A stretch of DNA of 64,000 nucleotides from Spirosoma telluris (GCA_003259005.1 QLII01000001.1:4852501-4916500), one strand, 5' to 3'. Positions 8,492 to 17,199 are shown, numbered from the stretch's first letter. The notes: generated from the sequence alone by a model not told the origin. Made by a program: numbers and translations.

Positions 8492-9177
8492 TCAGAATGT
8501 TAAAGAAAGTATCGAAGCCGCGTAGGCCCCAAACGTAGTGTAAGCAGCCGCCCGGTGAATGGGCTTCAGGTCCGGATTGTTACCAATCATACCGGCCAGA
8601 ATATTCGTTGCCACCATACCTGTCAGGTGAACAATAGCCAGATACTTATGCAGTTTGATCGACGTAAAGCCTTTTTTAGAACCCACAACAGGTGGAGGGG
8701 CCGTAAGCGATAAAGCCAGCGTAGTACCGTAGGTAATGTTGATAAACGTAGCCGACCGTTCGTGCCACATCTTCGTATCAATATAATCCTGCCCTTTGGC
8801 ATTATACAGTTTTGCACCTAATAGACCCTGCGCTACGAATCCAGCCAGGGTTACAAAACCACCAATCTGGTGCGCCACGAGCATCGTACGCCGAATTTTC
8901 AACTCGTGGGCACGCCCTTCGGCTGACAACGGCGCAATTTTCATGGTACGCAGCAAACCTTTGGGCCCCAAAACGCCCGTTGCGTAAAAATCATTCTGTG
9001 GGGTAGCAACGGTTGCGACTCGGTCGAATCTGTAAGACCAGCCAGCAAGTCGTTAGCCGACGTATCCATTGTCTTTGGCGCAATGACTGTATCCCGACGA
9101 ACTGCTGTCGAATCCTGGGCTCGGAGCGTTCCTACTCCGAGCCACAGGAGCATGGCAAAATGAATGTACTTCATCAA
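8492..9177 (-). CDS. His-rich membrane protein, cytochrome b561-like, frameshifted
   Basis: The upstream frame (from 9177) gives a signal peptide (MMKYIHFAMLLWLGVGTLRA) and a linker ending LPHRMIFTQRAFWGPK. The downstream frame continues GLLRTMKIAPLSAEGRAHEL with four hydrophobic segments. One base restored in the GGGGCCC tract (8963-8969) joins them as FWGPKGLLR and yields 228 aa. His residues sit at helix ends (LVAHQIGGF, KLHKYLAIVHLTGM, PIHRAAAY), as expected for haem ligands of b561-like proteins. I infer a b-type cytochrome or its apo relative; there is no CxxCH. It lies between Rieske and YceI genes with gaps of only 14 and 4 bases. Confidence 0.72.
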
Positions 9178-9191
9178 GCAGAATTTAGTTG

Positions 9192-9725
9192 TTAGGCAGT
9201 CACAATCAGTGTATTCCCATCCGTACTGAGGGATGTTTTGTATTGCGTCAGCGGTTTCGTGGCTGGGCCCACATCAACAGCGCCCGTCAAACTATATTCG
9301 GAGCCATGATTAGAGCAATAGATGTCATCCTGAGTGGCCCGATACTGAACTTCGGTTCCCTCGTGCGTACAGGTCTTGGAGAGGGCAATGAAGGAGCCGC
9401 TTTTGCTTTTAGCCACAATCAGGCTTCCAATAATCGAATACTGACCTGCGGTTTTCAGCTTACTATAATTGGCGTTGGTCAAGTCAATCGTGAAACTGAT
9501 TGCGCCTTTCGAGGCATCTGCATTTCCAGTTACACCGGCAGCAGGCGTTACTACGGTTCCTCCTGGCGTGCCATCATCACTACTCTTCGAGCAGGCAGTT
9601 AGTCCGGTTCCCATGCAATAGAAGGCCATTAGGGCTACACTACTTAGGCCGAGATTCCGCATAAATTCTCCGCGATTCATTTGGTCGGTCGTTGGATTGC
9701 TTTTCATTTGGTTGTTCGTTTTCAT
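9192..9725 (-). CDS. Rieske [2Fe-2S] lipoprotein
   Basis: 177 aa. The cluster-binding boxes CTHEG and CSNHG are about 16 residues apart, matching the Rieske C-x-H...C-x-x-H ligand pattern; the extra disulfide Cys pair of bc1-type Rieske proteins is absent, which suggests a more exposed, ferredoxin- or oxygenase-like cluster. The N-terminus has NRGEFMRNLGLSSVALMAF and then GTGLTACSK, a lipobox with Cys, so the protein is probably a membrane-attached lipoprotein. It heads a likely three-gene unit with the His-rich membrane protein and YceI. It may pass electrons to the b561-like partner; the physiological substrate is unknown. Confidence 0.88.
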   Translation of the reverse strand: MKTNNQMKSNPTTDQMNRGEFMRNLGLSSVALMAFYCMGTGLTACSKSSDDGTPGGTVVTPAAGVTGNADASKGAISFTIDLTNANYSKLKTAGQYSIIGSLIVAKSKSGSFIALSKTCTHEGTEVQYRATQDDIYCSNHGSEYSLTGAVDVGPATKPLTQYKTSLSTDGNTLIVTA

Positions 9726-9778
9726 GTAGTTACATTAATTAATAGCCTCCCATAGGCTACCATTCGTAAATGTTTCGA

Positions 9779-11437
9779 TCATAATTTATAGCGGAGAGAG
9801 AAAAACGCGCCGGTGCTTAATAGATCTATTTTATAAACCCCCACACCTTTTAATGGTACTTTCATAAATGGCTCTACCTGCCAGGATAATCTTCGGCTAA
9901 ACGAGCGTTCATACCCTATTGACAGGTTTAGATTGCTCAGGCGGTATCTATCTGGACTAGGATTACTCCAATCAGTGCGATTATTTGCATAATAATGATA
10001 GTAGGTATAGGTATAATCCTCCTGCTTCATAATGTAACTGGTCACTCCGCTACTTATGAACCACCGAGTCGGTTGTAAACCGTCTTTCCGAGGTTTTACT
10101 ACAACATCATACCGCAGGTTAATCGGAATGTCGAGCATGTTACATCGTCCAGCGACTTCAGCCAAATTCGCTTTGTACTTTTCTATATCCGGCGGTAAGT
10201 ATCCATATTCACCCGACAAAGCCCGATACACTTTCGTACTCTGGATTACCCCTACCTGAATACTCCATCGTTTTGCCAGCCTATACTCCAGAAACAGGCC
10301 CACATTCGTACCCGGCCGGGAGAAGTTTTTTAAACCAACCGTACTCAAATCCGGTGCTACCGCTAATCGAACGCTCAAGCCACGTTGTACAGGTGGTTTT
10401 GGAACCACTCGTTGTGCGGTCGTATCAGGATGAGCCTCAACAGGTCGGCCCGTGAAGACCAGGGATTTAGGCCAATGCGCTGGCCGAATCGCTAATTCAT
10501 TTACTGCTGGTAGTCGTACTGACGAGGCTTCATTCGATTCAGGCAAACTACTATTATTCGATGCATAATCCGGATTAGGAGTCTCCTGTCTTGTTGTAAC
10601 CGGAGGCTTGCCAGATGATGGGGCAGTCGATAAAGCATAGCCCGACACTGACATAGCTGCCAAATCACGACCAGTTGTACGCTGCCGTCGAAATTTCACC
10701 ACAGATTCCCTTCTTTGGCTTACGGACACACCCTTCAAGCGACTTTCAGCACGTCCAGCGCTCGCAGTCGTTACTGATTCTGTAGAAAACCGCGGCCGGT
10801 TTATCCGTTTTTTGCCATCCGCTAGTCTATACGGAGCTGAAACAGATTTCGTTGCATCACTCAGTTTAGTCTTAGCCAACGATTCTTTAGGCGATGGTTC
10901 AACATCTACAGTTGCTGGTAAGCGGTTAATTTCTGGCACTTTACCTGACTTAGACCCGGTTGATTTCGCTAGTTTTATACCTGTTTTTTCAACGCTAGTT
11001 TCGGGACTGGCAGACTCATTAACCGATTCAGCCCGATTAGCCAACTGGCCACCTTCGTTAGTCTTTCGTTCAGGCGAACTGGCTGGGCGGTCAGGGTTGG
11101 CTAATTGGGGTGTTTCGGCTTCACTTTCTCCTTTAGCTAGTGTTAATTCTGATCTGGGACGCACTGTTTTTTGTGATGAAACAGTCGTAGTACCAGACTT
11201 CGCTTTGTGGTACACAAACCAACCACCACCCGTCAAAAGCAATAGTAGTGCAACAGGCAGGCCCCAACGGAGCAGGTTTTTCCAAATCAATGCACCGCCA
11301 GGTGTGGTGCGGTCGTTGGCATCAAGACGGGCTTTCATATCCTGCCATGCTGCCGGATCGAACGGGGTATCGAGCTCTTCAACAGACTTTCTGAAGAGCC
11401 CATCCAATTGGTCATCGGTTAGCTCTGGCATACTCAT
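9779..11437 (-). CDS. Anti-sigma-like membrane protein with C-terminal beta-barrel-like domain
   Basis: 552 aa in three parts. Residues 1-50 are cytosolic (LTDDQLDGLFRKSVEELDT, then PFDPAAWQDM), like the N-terminus of Bacteroidota anti-sigma proteins. One membrane helix follows at about 53-73. A long Ser/Thr/Lys-rich disordered linker runs to about residue 350. The last 190 residues look like an outer-membrane beta-barrel domain (GLFLEYRLAKRWSIQVGV ... GAFFSLRYKL). The start overlaps the end of the ECF sigma gene by 26 bases, so the two are translationally coupled, as sigma/anti-sigma pairs usually are. The linker could span the periplasm. Role inferred from layout. Confidence 0.72.
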   Translation of the reverse strand: MSMPELTDDQLDGLFRKSVEELDTPFDPAAWQDMKARLDANDRTTPGGALIWKNLLRWGLPVALLLLLTGGGWFVYHKAKSGTTTVSSQKTVRPRSELTLAKGESEAETPQLANPDRPASSPERKTNEGGQLANRAESVNESASPETSVEKTGIKLAKSTGSKSGKVPEINRLPATVDVEPSPKESLAKTKLSDATKSVSAPYRLADGKKRINRPRFSTESVTTASAGRAESRLKGVSVSQRRESVVKFRRQRTTGRDLAAMSVSGYALSTAPSSGKPPVTTRQETPNPDYASNNSSLPESNEASSVRLPAVNELAIRPAHWPKSLVFTGRPVEAHPDTTAQRVVPKPPVQRGLSVRLAVAPDLSTVGLKNFSRPGTNVGLFLEYRLAKRWSIQVGVIQSTKVYRALSGEYGYLPPDIEKYKANLAEVAGRCNMLDIPINLRYDVVVKPRKDGLQPTRWFISSGVTSYIMKQEDYTYTYYHYYANNRTDWSNPSPDRYRLSNLNLSIGYERSFSRRLSWQVEPFMKVPLKGVGVYKIDLLSTGAFFSLRYKL

Positions 11438-11987
11438 CGTAGTTTATGTGTTTCAATAGTTGGCGCAGATTTTCGCGCGCCCGAGCCAGGTTCGATTTCG
11501 ACGCACCAACCGAAATACCGAGTTGCCCCGCAATTTCTTCGTGCGTAAATCCTTCCATAACATACAAGTTAAAAACCAGCCGATAGGCGGGTGATAAGCG
11601 TTGAACGAAGCCCAGTAATTCTTCGTGCGACAGTTGACTAAATGCATCAGCCGTTCCCGAAACAGCCACCTGTTCGGCCTTTTCAACATCATCGTGCTGG
11701 TGGCGAACCTCCTGCCGATAATGGTCAATAGCCGCATTAATCAGAATGCGCCGGAGCCAGCCTTTAAATGGCTGCGATGAATCGTACTGATCCAATCGGG
11801 TAAAGACTTTCAGAAAGCCATCGTTCAACACTTCCAGTGCGCCCTCACGAGTAGGTGCATAGCGCAGACAAACACTCATGGCATACCCATAAAACTGCCG
11901 GTATAGCAATTCCTGACTTTTCCGGTGGTTGCGCAGGCAACCCGCCAAAATGTCGGTTAAAGCCGGTATGTTAGGAGCGTTGGACAA
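11412..11987 (-). CDS. ECF-type RNA polymerase sigma-70 factor
   Basis: 191 aa with region 2 at about residues 25-95 (ALEVLNDGFLKVFTRLDQYD, then PFKGWLRRILINAAIDHYR) and region 4 at about 125-180 (LSPAYRLVFNLYVMEGFTHE, then EIAGQLGISVGASKSNLARA). The helix-turn-helix is intact. It overlaps the downstream membrane gene, its probable anti-sigma partner, by 26 bases. Targets may include the adjacent Rieske/YceI/lipoprotein genes, but no shared promoter motif was established. Leader TTG/ATG alternatives are minor; the ATG at 11987 fits the usual ECF N-terminus. Confidence 0.93.
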   Translation of the reverse strand: MSNAPNIPALTDILAGCLRNHRKSQELLYRQFYGYAMSVCLRYAPTREGALEVLNDGFLKVFTRLDQYDSSQPFKGWLRRILINAAIDHYRQEVRHQHDDVEKAEQVAVSGTADAFSQLSHEELLGFVQRLSPAYRLVFNLYVMEGFTHEEIAGQLGISVGASKSNLARARENLRQLLKHINYDEYARANR

Positions 11988-12079
11988 AGCAATTCAGTCT
12001 ATGGGTTGCCGATTACGTTTTAGCGTTCAATGGCCGCCTGGCACATAGTCGACCAAACTCAAAAACGACAAACAAATCA

Positions 12080-12922
12080 TTAATTCGGGGCGTCGACCGA
12101 AGTAGCATTGACTACTGGCCATACACCTGGTCTTGGTACGCTTACTCCTTTTGTGTTACCTCGCTGACCATTATCGGAACCAAAATAATAGAGCGGCCAT
12201 CCTTTATAGGTAAGTTGGGTTTTCCCAAAAACCGTGATCGTCGCAAAATCTGACCGCTTCAGTGCAGATGGAATCTCTCCGATCGTAGACGATGTCTGAA
12301 AAATAGGCCAAGTTCCATCATTGCTAAAATCCGCTTTGGTATACTTGTTCACCTTGTTTTTATCGAAAGCAAAAGCATATAGCGTGCGGCCAAGGCTATC
12401 CGTCAAAAATAGTGAATTCCCAGTACCTTCTTTTGTATCAAATGTATAGTTTTTACCATCATTACCAACCAGTTGTCGTGATGCCAATAGAACCGTATAG
12501 TTCGGTTTGGCAACCATCCACACATTACCAACATTCTCACCCGCTACATCCCCTGCTTTCGCGTCGTTTTTGAAGTAATAAAGCGGCCAGCCTTTGAAGG
12601 TTGTCTGCTTGGCGCCATCGGCGCGGGTAATGGTTGAGAAGTCACTCGCTTTTAAGCTTTTACCAACCGTAAGGGTTTCCTGGTAAAATATAGGCCAGTT
12701 ATCCTTACAAGTCCCGGAACAGTTCGCGTCACCAGCAACATCAGGCGCAAAAAAGTACAACGTTTTGCCACCTTCCCCGGTTAGTACATTACCAAGTGTG
12801 GTCGTACTTAATTCCACAGAAGCTACTGTTGTTGGGTTTTCTTCGTCTTTGCAACTTAGTAGTGCCACCACCGACAAAGCAGTCAGCATGACTAAACGAT
12901 TAACGTAAACGTAAGGCTTCAT
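12080..12922 (-). CDS. Lipoprotein_15-type repeat protein (Y-x4-D motif)
   Basis: 280 aa with a lipobox near the N-terminus (SVVALLSCKDEE). Two related halves carry repeats of the Lipoprotein_15 kind: GKTLYFFAPDVAGDANCSGT with CKDNWPIF, then TFKGWPLYYFKNDAKAGD; and GRTLYAFAFDKNKVNKYT with WPIFQTSS, then TYKGWPLYYFGSDNGQRGNT. These small beta domains are found in secreted proteins, sometimes beside electron-transfer genes. Only the first half has the Cys pair (CSGTC). The gene stands alone on the minus strand, about 90 bases after the sigma gene start. Function unknown beyond an envelope location. Confidence 0.82.
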   Translation of the reverse strand: MKPYVYVNRLVMLTALSVVALLSCKDEENPTTVASVELSTTTLGNVLTGEGGKTLYFFAPDVAGDANCSGTCKDNWPIFYQETLTVGKSLKASDFSTITRADGAKQTTFKGWPLYYFKNDAKAGDVAGENVGNVWMVAKPNYTVLLASRQLVGNDGKNYTFDTKEGTGNSLFLTDSLGRTLYAFAFDKNKVNKYTKADFSNDGTWPIFQTSSTIGEIPSALKRSDFATITVFGKTQLTYKGWPLYYFGSDNGQRGNTKGVSVPRPGVWPVVNATSVDAPN

Positions 12923-13114
12923 TATATCAACTGTGTTTTAGGTTGAAAAAAGAACAGTTGAACCGGTTCAGTTGGCAATACGGGAGGCTTTAATGAAGGG
13001 TTGCGTAGGTTGGGGAAAGTTTTAGGTAATTTTCACTACTCAGACACCAAAAATTACTATTACACATTGATCATCAACCATATAACATATTTAATCAATG
13101 GAATAAAAATGCGC

Positions 13115-14269
13115 TTAACTTTCATTATCCGCTCGCCGATCGGCCCGAATTTCGGGGATTGTATCGGGATCAATCAGGCCCAGCGTGGCCGCATGTTCGG
13201 CGGCCGCCACCGTGTCACTTACCAGTAGCATCGGAACATTATAGGCCTCTGTGGTTCGGATTAGCTCTCGAACGGCCTCATCGCGTCGGTCTTCCGTTAC
13301 ATCACGAATATAGATTGCCCGAATTCGGCCCGGATTGTCGCGCACGACCTGTGCATAAATTTCGGGATCTTGCTGTCCACTATCACCAATGAGCACAAAT
13401 GGCAGTTCCGGATTCACGTCCATGACCTTGCGAATCATAGCCAGTTTGTGGGTATGGTGGCCTTCTGACGAGAGAAAGTCAGGAGATAAACTGAAATCGC
13501 GTAGTAAAATAGGGCCTTTGGGTATGCCCTGAATCCGAAAAAAGTCAACGAGTAAATCGTACAGATTCCACGGGCTACTCGATACAAAGTAAATCGGATT
13601 GAATAGGGTTGTAACGGGACCACTCTGTAACGCCCTGTAAAAGGCTGCTATTCCGGCAAAGGGCAGGCGGGTGTAGGCATTACCTAAAAACGTTAGTCGG
13701 GCCGTCTGAAGCAGATTCGTTGCGTCGGTTACAAGTACCGTATCATCAATATCGGAAATAACCCCAAATTGACTGAACGATGGCGAAATCATCAGATAGC
13801 CGTCTTTGAAAACGGGCTGATTAGCATCCACTTCTGAGGCAGCCGGTTGATTAATACCATCTAGTGAATAGCGAACCGGAAACCATACTCGCCCTGGCGC
13901 TAAATCGGTAGGTGGGTGAACCGTCACTTCAAAATACCCTTCCTTATCGGTCACCGTTGTATAGACTTGTCCAAAAGCTTCAACGCGCACTGTAACACCG
14001 GGTACTTTGTCACTCTCGAAGCGTTGATAGGTAGCCAGTAAATTTTGCCAGAATGTATCCCGGTCACTAGGCGTACTTAGGTCACGCTGGCGCAAAACGC
14101 GCCCTTTCAGCCAAACCTCACCCGGAGCGGGACCGCCAAAACCGCGATAGTAAATAATACGGTACGGCTTTTCAACATCCAGCCGACTAAAGAGCCGATT
14201 TTTAAGTCGATCAAACTGCGTTTCAACATCAGTAGAGGCATTTACTAAAAAATCTTTCCAGGAAGGCAT
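13115..14269 (-). CDS. App1-like phosphatidate phosphatase domain protein (DUF2183)
   Basis: 384 aa. The C-terminal half has GVISDIDDTVLVTDATN, the DxDDT signature of the HAD-like App1/DUF2183 family, followed by YFVSSSPWNLYDLLVDFF and FVLIGDSGQQDPEIYAQ, matching the later catalytic motifs. The N-terminal half (about residues 20-170) is beta-rich, like a carbohydrate- or lipid-facing domain (GEVWLKGRVLRQRD ... GYFEVTVHPP). Yeast App1 is a Mg-dependent phosphatidate phosphatase; bacterial homologues are mostly uncharacterised, so lipid phosphatase activity is an inference. No signal peptide. It is divergent from ridA. Confidence 0.87.
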   Translation of the reverse strand: MPSWKDFLVNASTDVETQFDRLKNRLFSRLDVEKPYRIIYYRGFGGPAPGEVWLKGRVLRQRDLSTPSDRDTFWQNLLATYQRFESDKVPGVTVRVEAFGQVYTTVTDKEGYFEVTVHPPTDLAPGRVWFPVRYSLDGINQPAASEVDANQPVFKDGYLMISPSFSQFGVISDIDDTVLVTDATNLLQTARLTFLGNAYTRLPFAGIAAFYRALQSGPVTTLFNPIYFVSSSPWNLYDLLVDFFRIQGIPKGPILLRDFSLSPDFLSSEGHHTHKLAMIRKVMDVNPELPFVLIGDSGQQDPEIYAQVVRDNPGRIRAIYIRDVTEDRRDEAVRELIRTTEAYNVPMLLVSDTVAAAEHAATLGLIDPDTIPEIRADRRADNES

Positions 14270-14356
14270 AAGCAGTAGGCAAGGAAGTTTACAGGGGTCA
14301 GCAATCGTTTTTTAGCGAAGATAATGGAGCGATTTTCGGCCATCCGGGTTTAGTGG

Positions 14357-14364
14357 TAACTTTG
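14357..14364 (+). promoter_or_regulatory. -7 promoter element of ridA
   Basis: TAACTTTG matches TAnnTTTG and lies about 80 bases before the ridA start in the divergent gap. The -33 region (around 14333, ATTTTCGG) is only a weak match. Confidence 0.4.
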
Positions 14365-14444
14365 GCAGTCGATAGACCAGCGCGTAAGTCAGAAACTATC
14401 TCTGATTGCCACCTGCCATCTTCGGCAAATCACTACTAAAAACT

Positions 14445-14828
14445 ATGAGCAAGCAAATTGTTTATACCGATCAGGCGCCCGAACCTATTGGGCCCTATAG
14501 TCAGGCCGTTAAAGTAAATGTAGCATCCAATACAGGAATGTTGTTCGTTTCAGGTCAGGTCGCGATCGACTTAGCCACGAAAGGCGATATTAAAGCCGAG
14601 ACGCTGAAAGTAATGGAGAACATTGGCGCTATTCTGAAAACTGCCGGTCTGGATTATAGCAACGTGGTCAAATCCACTATTTTCGTGAAGGACATGAACA
14701 ACTTCGCGGCTATTAATGAGATCTACGGTCAGTTCTTTACCAGCGAACCACCCGCCCGCGAAACCGTTGAAGTGGCCCGATTACCTAAAGATGTTAACGT
14801 TGAAATTTCTGTGATAGCTGTGCAATGA
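14445..14828 (+). CDS. ridA: RidA family reactive enamine/imine deaminase
   Basis: 127 aa from the ATG at 14445 (MSKQIVYTDQAPEPIGPYSQ); the longer frame from 14406 adds residues not seen in the family. The RidA core is complete: LFVSGQVAID, the YGQFFTSEPPARETVEV block with the catalytic Arg, and ARLPKDVNVEI at the end. The enzyme hydrolyses 2-aminoacrylate and related imines made by PLP enzymes, protecting metabolism. It is followed directly by an inverted repeat and gltX on the same strand, a possible two-gene transcript. Confidence 0.95.
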   Translation: MSKQIVYTDQAPEPIGPYSQAVKVNVASNTGMLFVSGQVAIDLATKGDIKAETLKVMENIGAILKTAGLDYSNVVKSTIFVKDMNNFAAINEIYGQFFTSEPPARETVEVARLPKDVNVEISVIAVQ

Positions 14829-14890
14829 GTGAATGAGTGAATAGCTGACGCATGTTTTTTATTCACTCATTCGCTCATTCACTCATTCAC
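14824..14890. repeat. Inverted repeat of GAGTGAAT words between ridA and gltX
   Basis: The left arm AATGAGTGAATGAGTGAAT (14824-14842) pairs with 14861-14879 with one mismatch in 19; a further CACTCATTCAC copy follows. The arms are tandem copies of GAGTGAAT. The left arm overlaps the ridA stop codon, and the element ends about 15 bases before the gltX start. Confidence 0.72.
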
Positions 14891-14905
14891 AATTATTACT
14901 CTCTT

Positions 14906-16444
14906 ATGTCAACTCCCATTCGCGTTCGTTTCGCGCCTAGCCCAACCGGCCCGCTGCATATTGGCGGAGTGCGTACTGCGCTTTATAATTACCTGTTCGC
15001 CCGGAAAATGGGTGGAAAAATGCTCCTCCGTATCGAAGATACCGACCAGAATCGCTTTGTGCCGGGAGCCGAAGAGTACATCCTCGAAGCCCTGCGCTGG
15101 GTGGGTATTGACATTGACGAAGGCCAGGGTGTGGGTGGTCCGCACGGCCCGTATCGTCAGTCGGAGCGTCGGGAAATTTACCAGAAAGAAGCCCAGCGCC
15201 TGGTTGACGAAGGCAAAGCCTATTATGCCTTCGACACAGCCGAGGAACTGGATGCCATGCGCAAACGGCTTGAAGAAGCCAATGCTCCAGCCGCGCAATA
15301 CAATGCCATTACCCGAATGAAAATGCGTAACTCACTCACGATGAGTGCGGACGATGTTCGCGCTCGTATAGATGCTGGTGAGCCGTATGTCATTCGCCTG
15401 AAAACGCCCCGCAAGGAAGAAGTTCGGCTAAACGATCTCATTCGGGGCTGGGTGAATGTCCATTCGTCGGCTATTGACGATAAGATATTGTTAAAATCTG
15501 ATGGGTTGCCAACCTACCACCTGGCCAATATTGTGGATGACCATCTGATGGGCATCACACACGTGATTCGGGGTGAAGAGTGGTTGCCATCAGCTCCGCT
15601 CCATGTATTGTTGTACCGGTATTTGGGCTGGGAAGATACCATGCCTCAGTTTGCTCACCTGCCCTTACTGCTCAAACCCGAAGGCAATGGTAAACTCAGC
15701 AAACGAGATGCTGACCTCGGCGGCTTTCCCATTTTTCCGCTGCAATGGACAGACCCTACGACCGGGCAAGTAGCGCGGGGTTTCCGGGAAGATGGTTACC
15801 TACCCGAAGCCACCGTTAACTTCCTGGCGTTACTTGGCTGGAACCCCGGCACGGAACAGGAACTCTTTACAATGGACGAACTGATTGCCAGTTTCGACAT
15901 CGCACAAGTGCACAAAGCCGGTGCGCGTTTCGACATTCAAAAAGCGCAGTGGTTCAACCATCAGTACATCCGACAGCATTCGGATGCCGATCTGGCACCT
16001 ACCGTTCAGCAACAGGCCGAAGCGGCCGGGTTTAGCTGTTCGATTGAGAAAGCGGAGAAGCTTGTTGCCCTGCTGAAGGGCCGGGTCAATTTCGCCCACG
16101 AAATCTTTACCGAAGCCGGAACCATTTTCAACGCGCCGACAATGTATGACGAAGCCATTGCAACAGCCAAGTGGAACGACGATGCCGTGCGGGCGGTAAC
16201 GGTTTTCCGCGACGCACTTCAATCGTTTGATGGTGATTTCCTGGCTGAAACGATCAAGCATACATTATCTGACGCTATGCAACAGGCAGGTATCAAACAG
16301 GGGAAAATTATGCAGGCTATGCGGCTGGCCCTCACAGGTTCAGGAGCAGGACCAGACCTAATGCTGACGATGGAAATCATCGGCAAAGATGAAACGATTG
16401 GGCGGCTGGAAAGGGCGTTGGAAACCTTGAAAATAAATGTATGA
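14906..16444 (+). CDS. gltX: Glutamyl-tRNA synthetase
   Basis: 512 aa from the ATG at 14906 (MSTPIRVRFAPSPTGPLHIG); upstream residues from 14852 translate the inverted repeat and are not part of the protein. Class I synthetase signatures are present: PLHIGG (HIGH motif) and GKLSKRDAD (KMSKS equivalent). The anticodon-binding helical domain fills the last 170 residues. The enzyme charges tRNA-Glu and is essential. A Bacteroidota-type insert follows KLSKR (DLGGFPIFPLQW). No defects seen. Confidence 0.97.
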   Translation: MSTPIRVRFAPSPTGPLHIGGVRTALYNYLFARKMGGKMLLRIEDTDQNRFVPGAEEYILEALRWVGIDIDEGQGVGGPHGPYRQSERREIYQKEAQRLVDEGKAYYAFDTAEELDAMRKRLEEANAPAAQYNAITRMKMRNSLTMSADDVRARIDAGEPYVIRLKTPRKEEVRLNDLIRGWVNVHSSAIDDKILLKSDGLPTYHLANIVDDHLMGITHVIRGEEWLPSAPLHVLLYRYLGWEDTMPQFAHLPLLLKPEGNGKLSKRDADLGGFPIFPLQWTDPTTGQVARGFREDGYLPEATVNFLALLGWNPGTEQELFTMDELIASFDIAQVHKAGARFDIQKAQWFNHQYIRQHSDADLAPTVQQQAEAAGFSCSIEKAEKLVALLKGRVNFAHEIFTEAGTIFNAPTMYDEAIATAKWNDDAVRAVTVFRDALQSFDGDFLAETIKHTLSDAMQQAGIKQGKIMQAMRLALTGSGAGPDLMLTMEIIGKDETIGRLERALETLKINV

Positions 16445-16453
16445 TATAAGATA

Positions 16454-16502
16454 TATGATGTATGTTTAAGTATTCAAATATCCCACTTAAACATACATCA
16501 TA
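16454..16502. repeat. Inverted repeat upstream of the four-helix-bundle gene
   Basis: 17-bp perfect arms TATGATGTATGTTTAAG (16454-16470) and CTTAAACATACATCATA (16486-16502), 15-base loop. It starts 10 bases after the gltX stop and ends 4 bases before the next start codon. Confidence 0.78.
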
Positions 16503-16506
16503 ACTA

Positions 16507-16872
16507 ATGTCACAAAAAACCAATATTACCAAAGACAAAAGCTTTGCATTCGCTATACGTATTATTAGACTAGAGCAATATCTTCGAAACACGAAACGAG
16601 AAGTGGTGTTAAGCAGGCAGTTGCTCAGAAGTGGTACGTCCGTGGGAGCAAATATTCGAGAAGGGTATAATGGTGAATCTGAGGCTGATTTTATCCACAA
16701 ATTGGGTATTGCACAAAAGGAATGCGACGAAACATGTTATTGGCTAGAGTTGTTAAATGCCACAAGTTACCTAGATGAAAAACAGTTTGTGTCGATATAC
16801 GCTGATGCTGAAGCCCTACTTAAAATTATCAAGAGTGTAATCTTGACAAAAAAGAGAAATCGCACTCTATAA
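16507..16872 (+). CDS. Four-helix-bundle protein (23S rRNA-IVS/S23 family)
   Basis: 121 aa, all helical, with the family signature LLRSGTSVGANIREGYNGES, then ADFIHKLGIAQKECDETCYW and a final helix. Such proteins are encoded in 23S rRNA intervening sequences and are related to the Avd accessory proteins of diversity-generating retroelements; their role as stand-alone genes is unknown. No reverse transcriptase or rRNA gene is nearby. The gene sits as a cassette between AT-rich repeats: an inverted repeat before it and ATATATCATAC direct repeats just after it, whose reverse complement resembles the words before the gene. Confidence 0.88.
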   Translation: MSQKTNITKDKSFAFAIRIIRLEQYLRNTKREVVLSRQLLRSGTSVGANIREGYNGESEADFIHKLGIAQKECDETCYWLELLNATSYLDEKQFVSIYADAEALLKIIKSVILTKKRNRTL

Positions 16873-16873
16873 A

Positions 16874-16898
16874 ATATATCATACCTCATATATCATAC
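16874..16898. repeat. ATATATCATAC direct repeat after the four-helix-bundle gene
   Basis: ATATATCATAC occurs at 16874-16884 and 16888-16898, separated by CTC. The reverse complement (GTATGATATAT) resembles the GATATATGATGTATG words at 16450-16464 on the other side of the gene, so the gene is bracketed by related words in opposite orientation. Confidence 0.55.
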
Positions 16899-16909
16899 AT
16901 CTTTGAGAC

Positions 16910-17199
16910 ATGGCAAAGAAAAAAACCAATCCCGATGAAAACGATAAACCTCGCGTTCATAAAGAACTTGAAGGTTTCGATATTCAGATTAACTCATTCG
17001 GTGAAATAACGACGAGTTTTGATATAGACCGAATCAACCAGTTTTTGAATAAAACGGTGGATGACAAGAAACTTCGCCATCGTACCGACCTGAATTTGAA
17101 GGGGAGCCAGATCCTGATGAAAAAGACGATCAGTCTGACGACGATCAACTCTTCGATGAGACGGATAACGATTTGCCCGACGACATCAATCAACGCTAA
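16910..17199 (+). CDS. Small acidic protein, frameshifted (about 96 aa)
   Basis: Starts MAKKKTNPDENDKPRVHKEL and continues EGFDIQINSFGEITTSFDID, then RINQFLNKTVDDKKLRHR. After that the annotated frame turns into unlikely sequence and ends inside a terminator stem at 17215. In the next frame the DNA encodes an acidic tail, EFEGEPDPDEKDDQSDDD through LPDDINQR, with a TAA at 17197-17199, exactly at the terminator. One base missing near 17085-17091 explains this and gives 96 aa. I recognise the pattern as a conserved small protein of Cytophagales relatives of unknown function; no membrane segment or Cys. Confidence 0.65.

Noticed and set aside
8492..9177. Two separate membrane proteins of 78 and 159 aa
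   Set aside because: The 78-aa frame has a signal peptide but no domain and ends in CCVP. The other lacks a sensible start. One added base gives a continuous protein with the shared WGPK joint.
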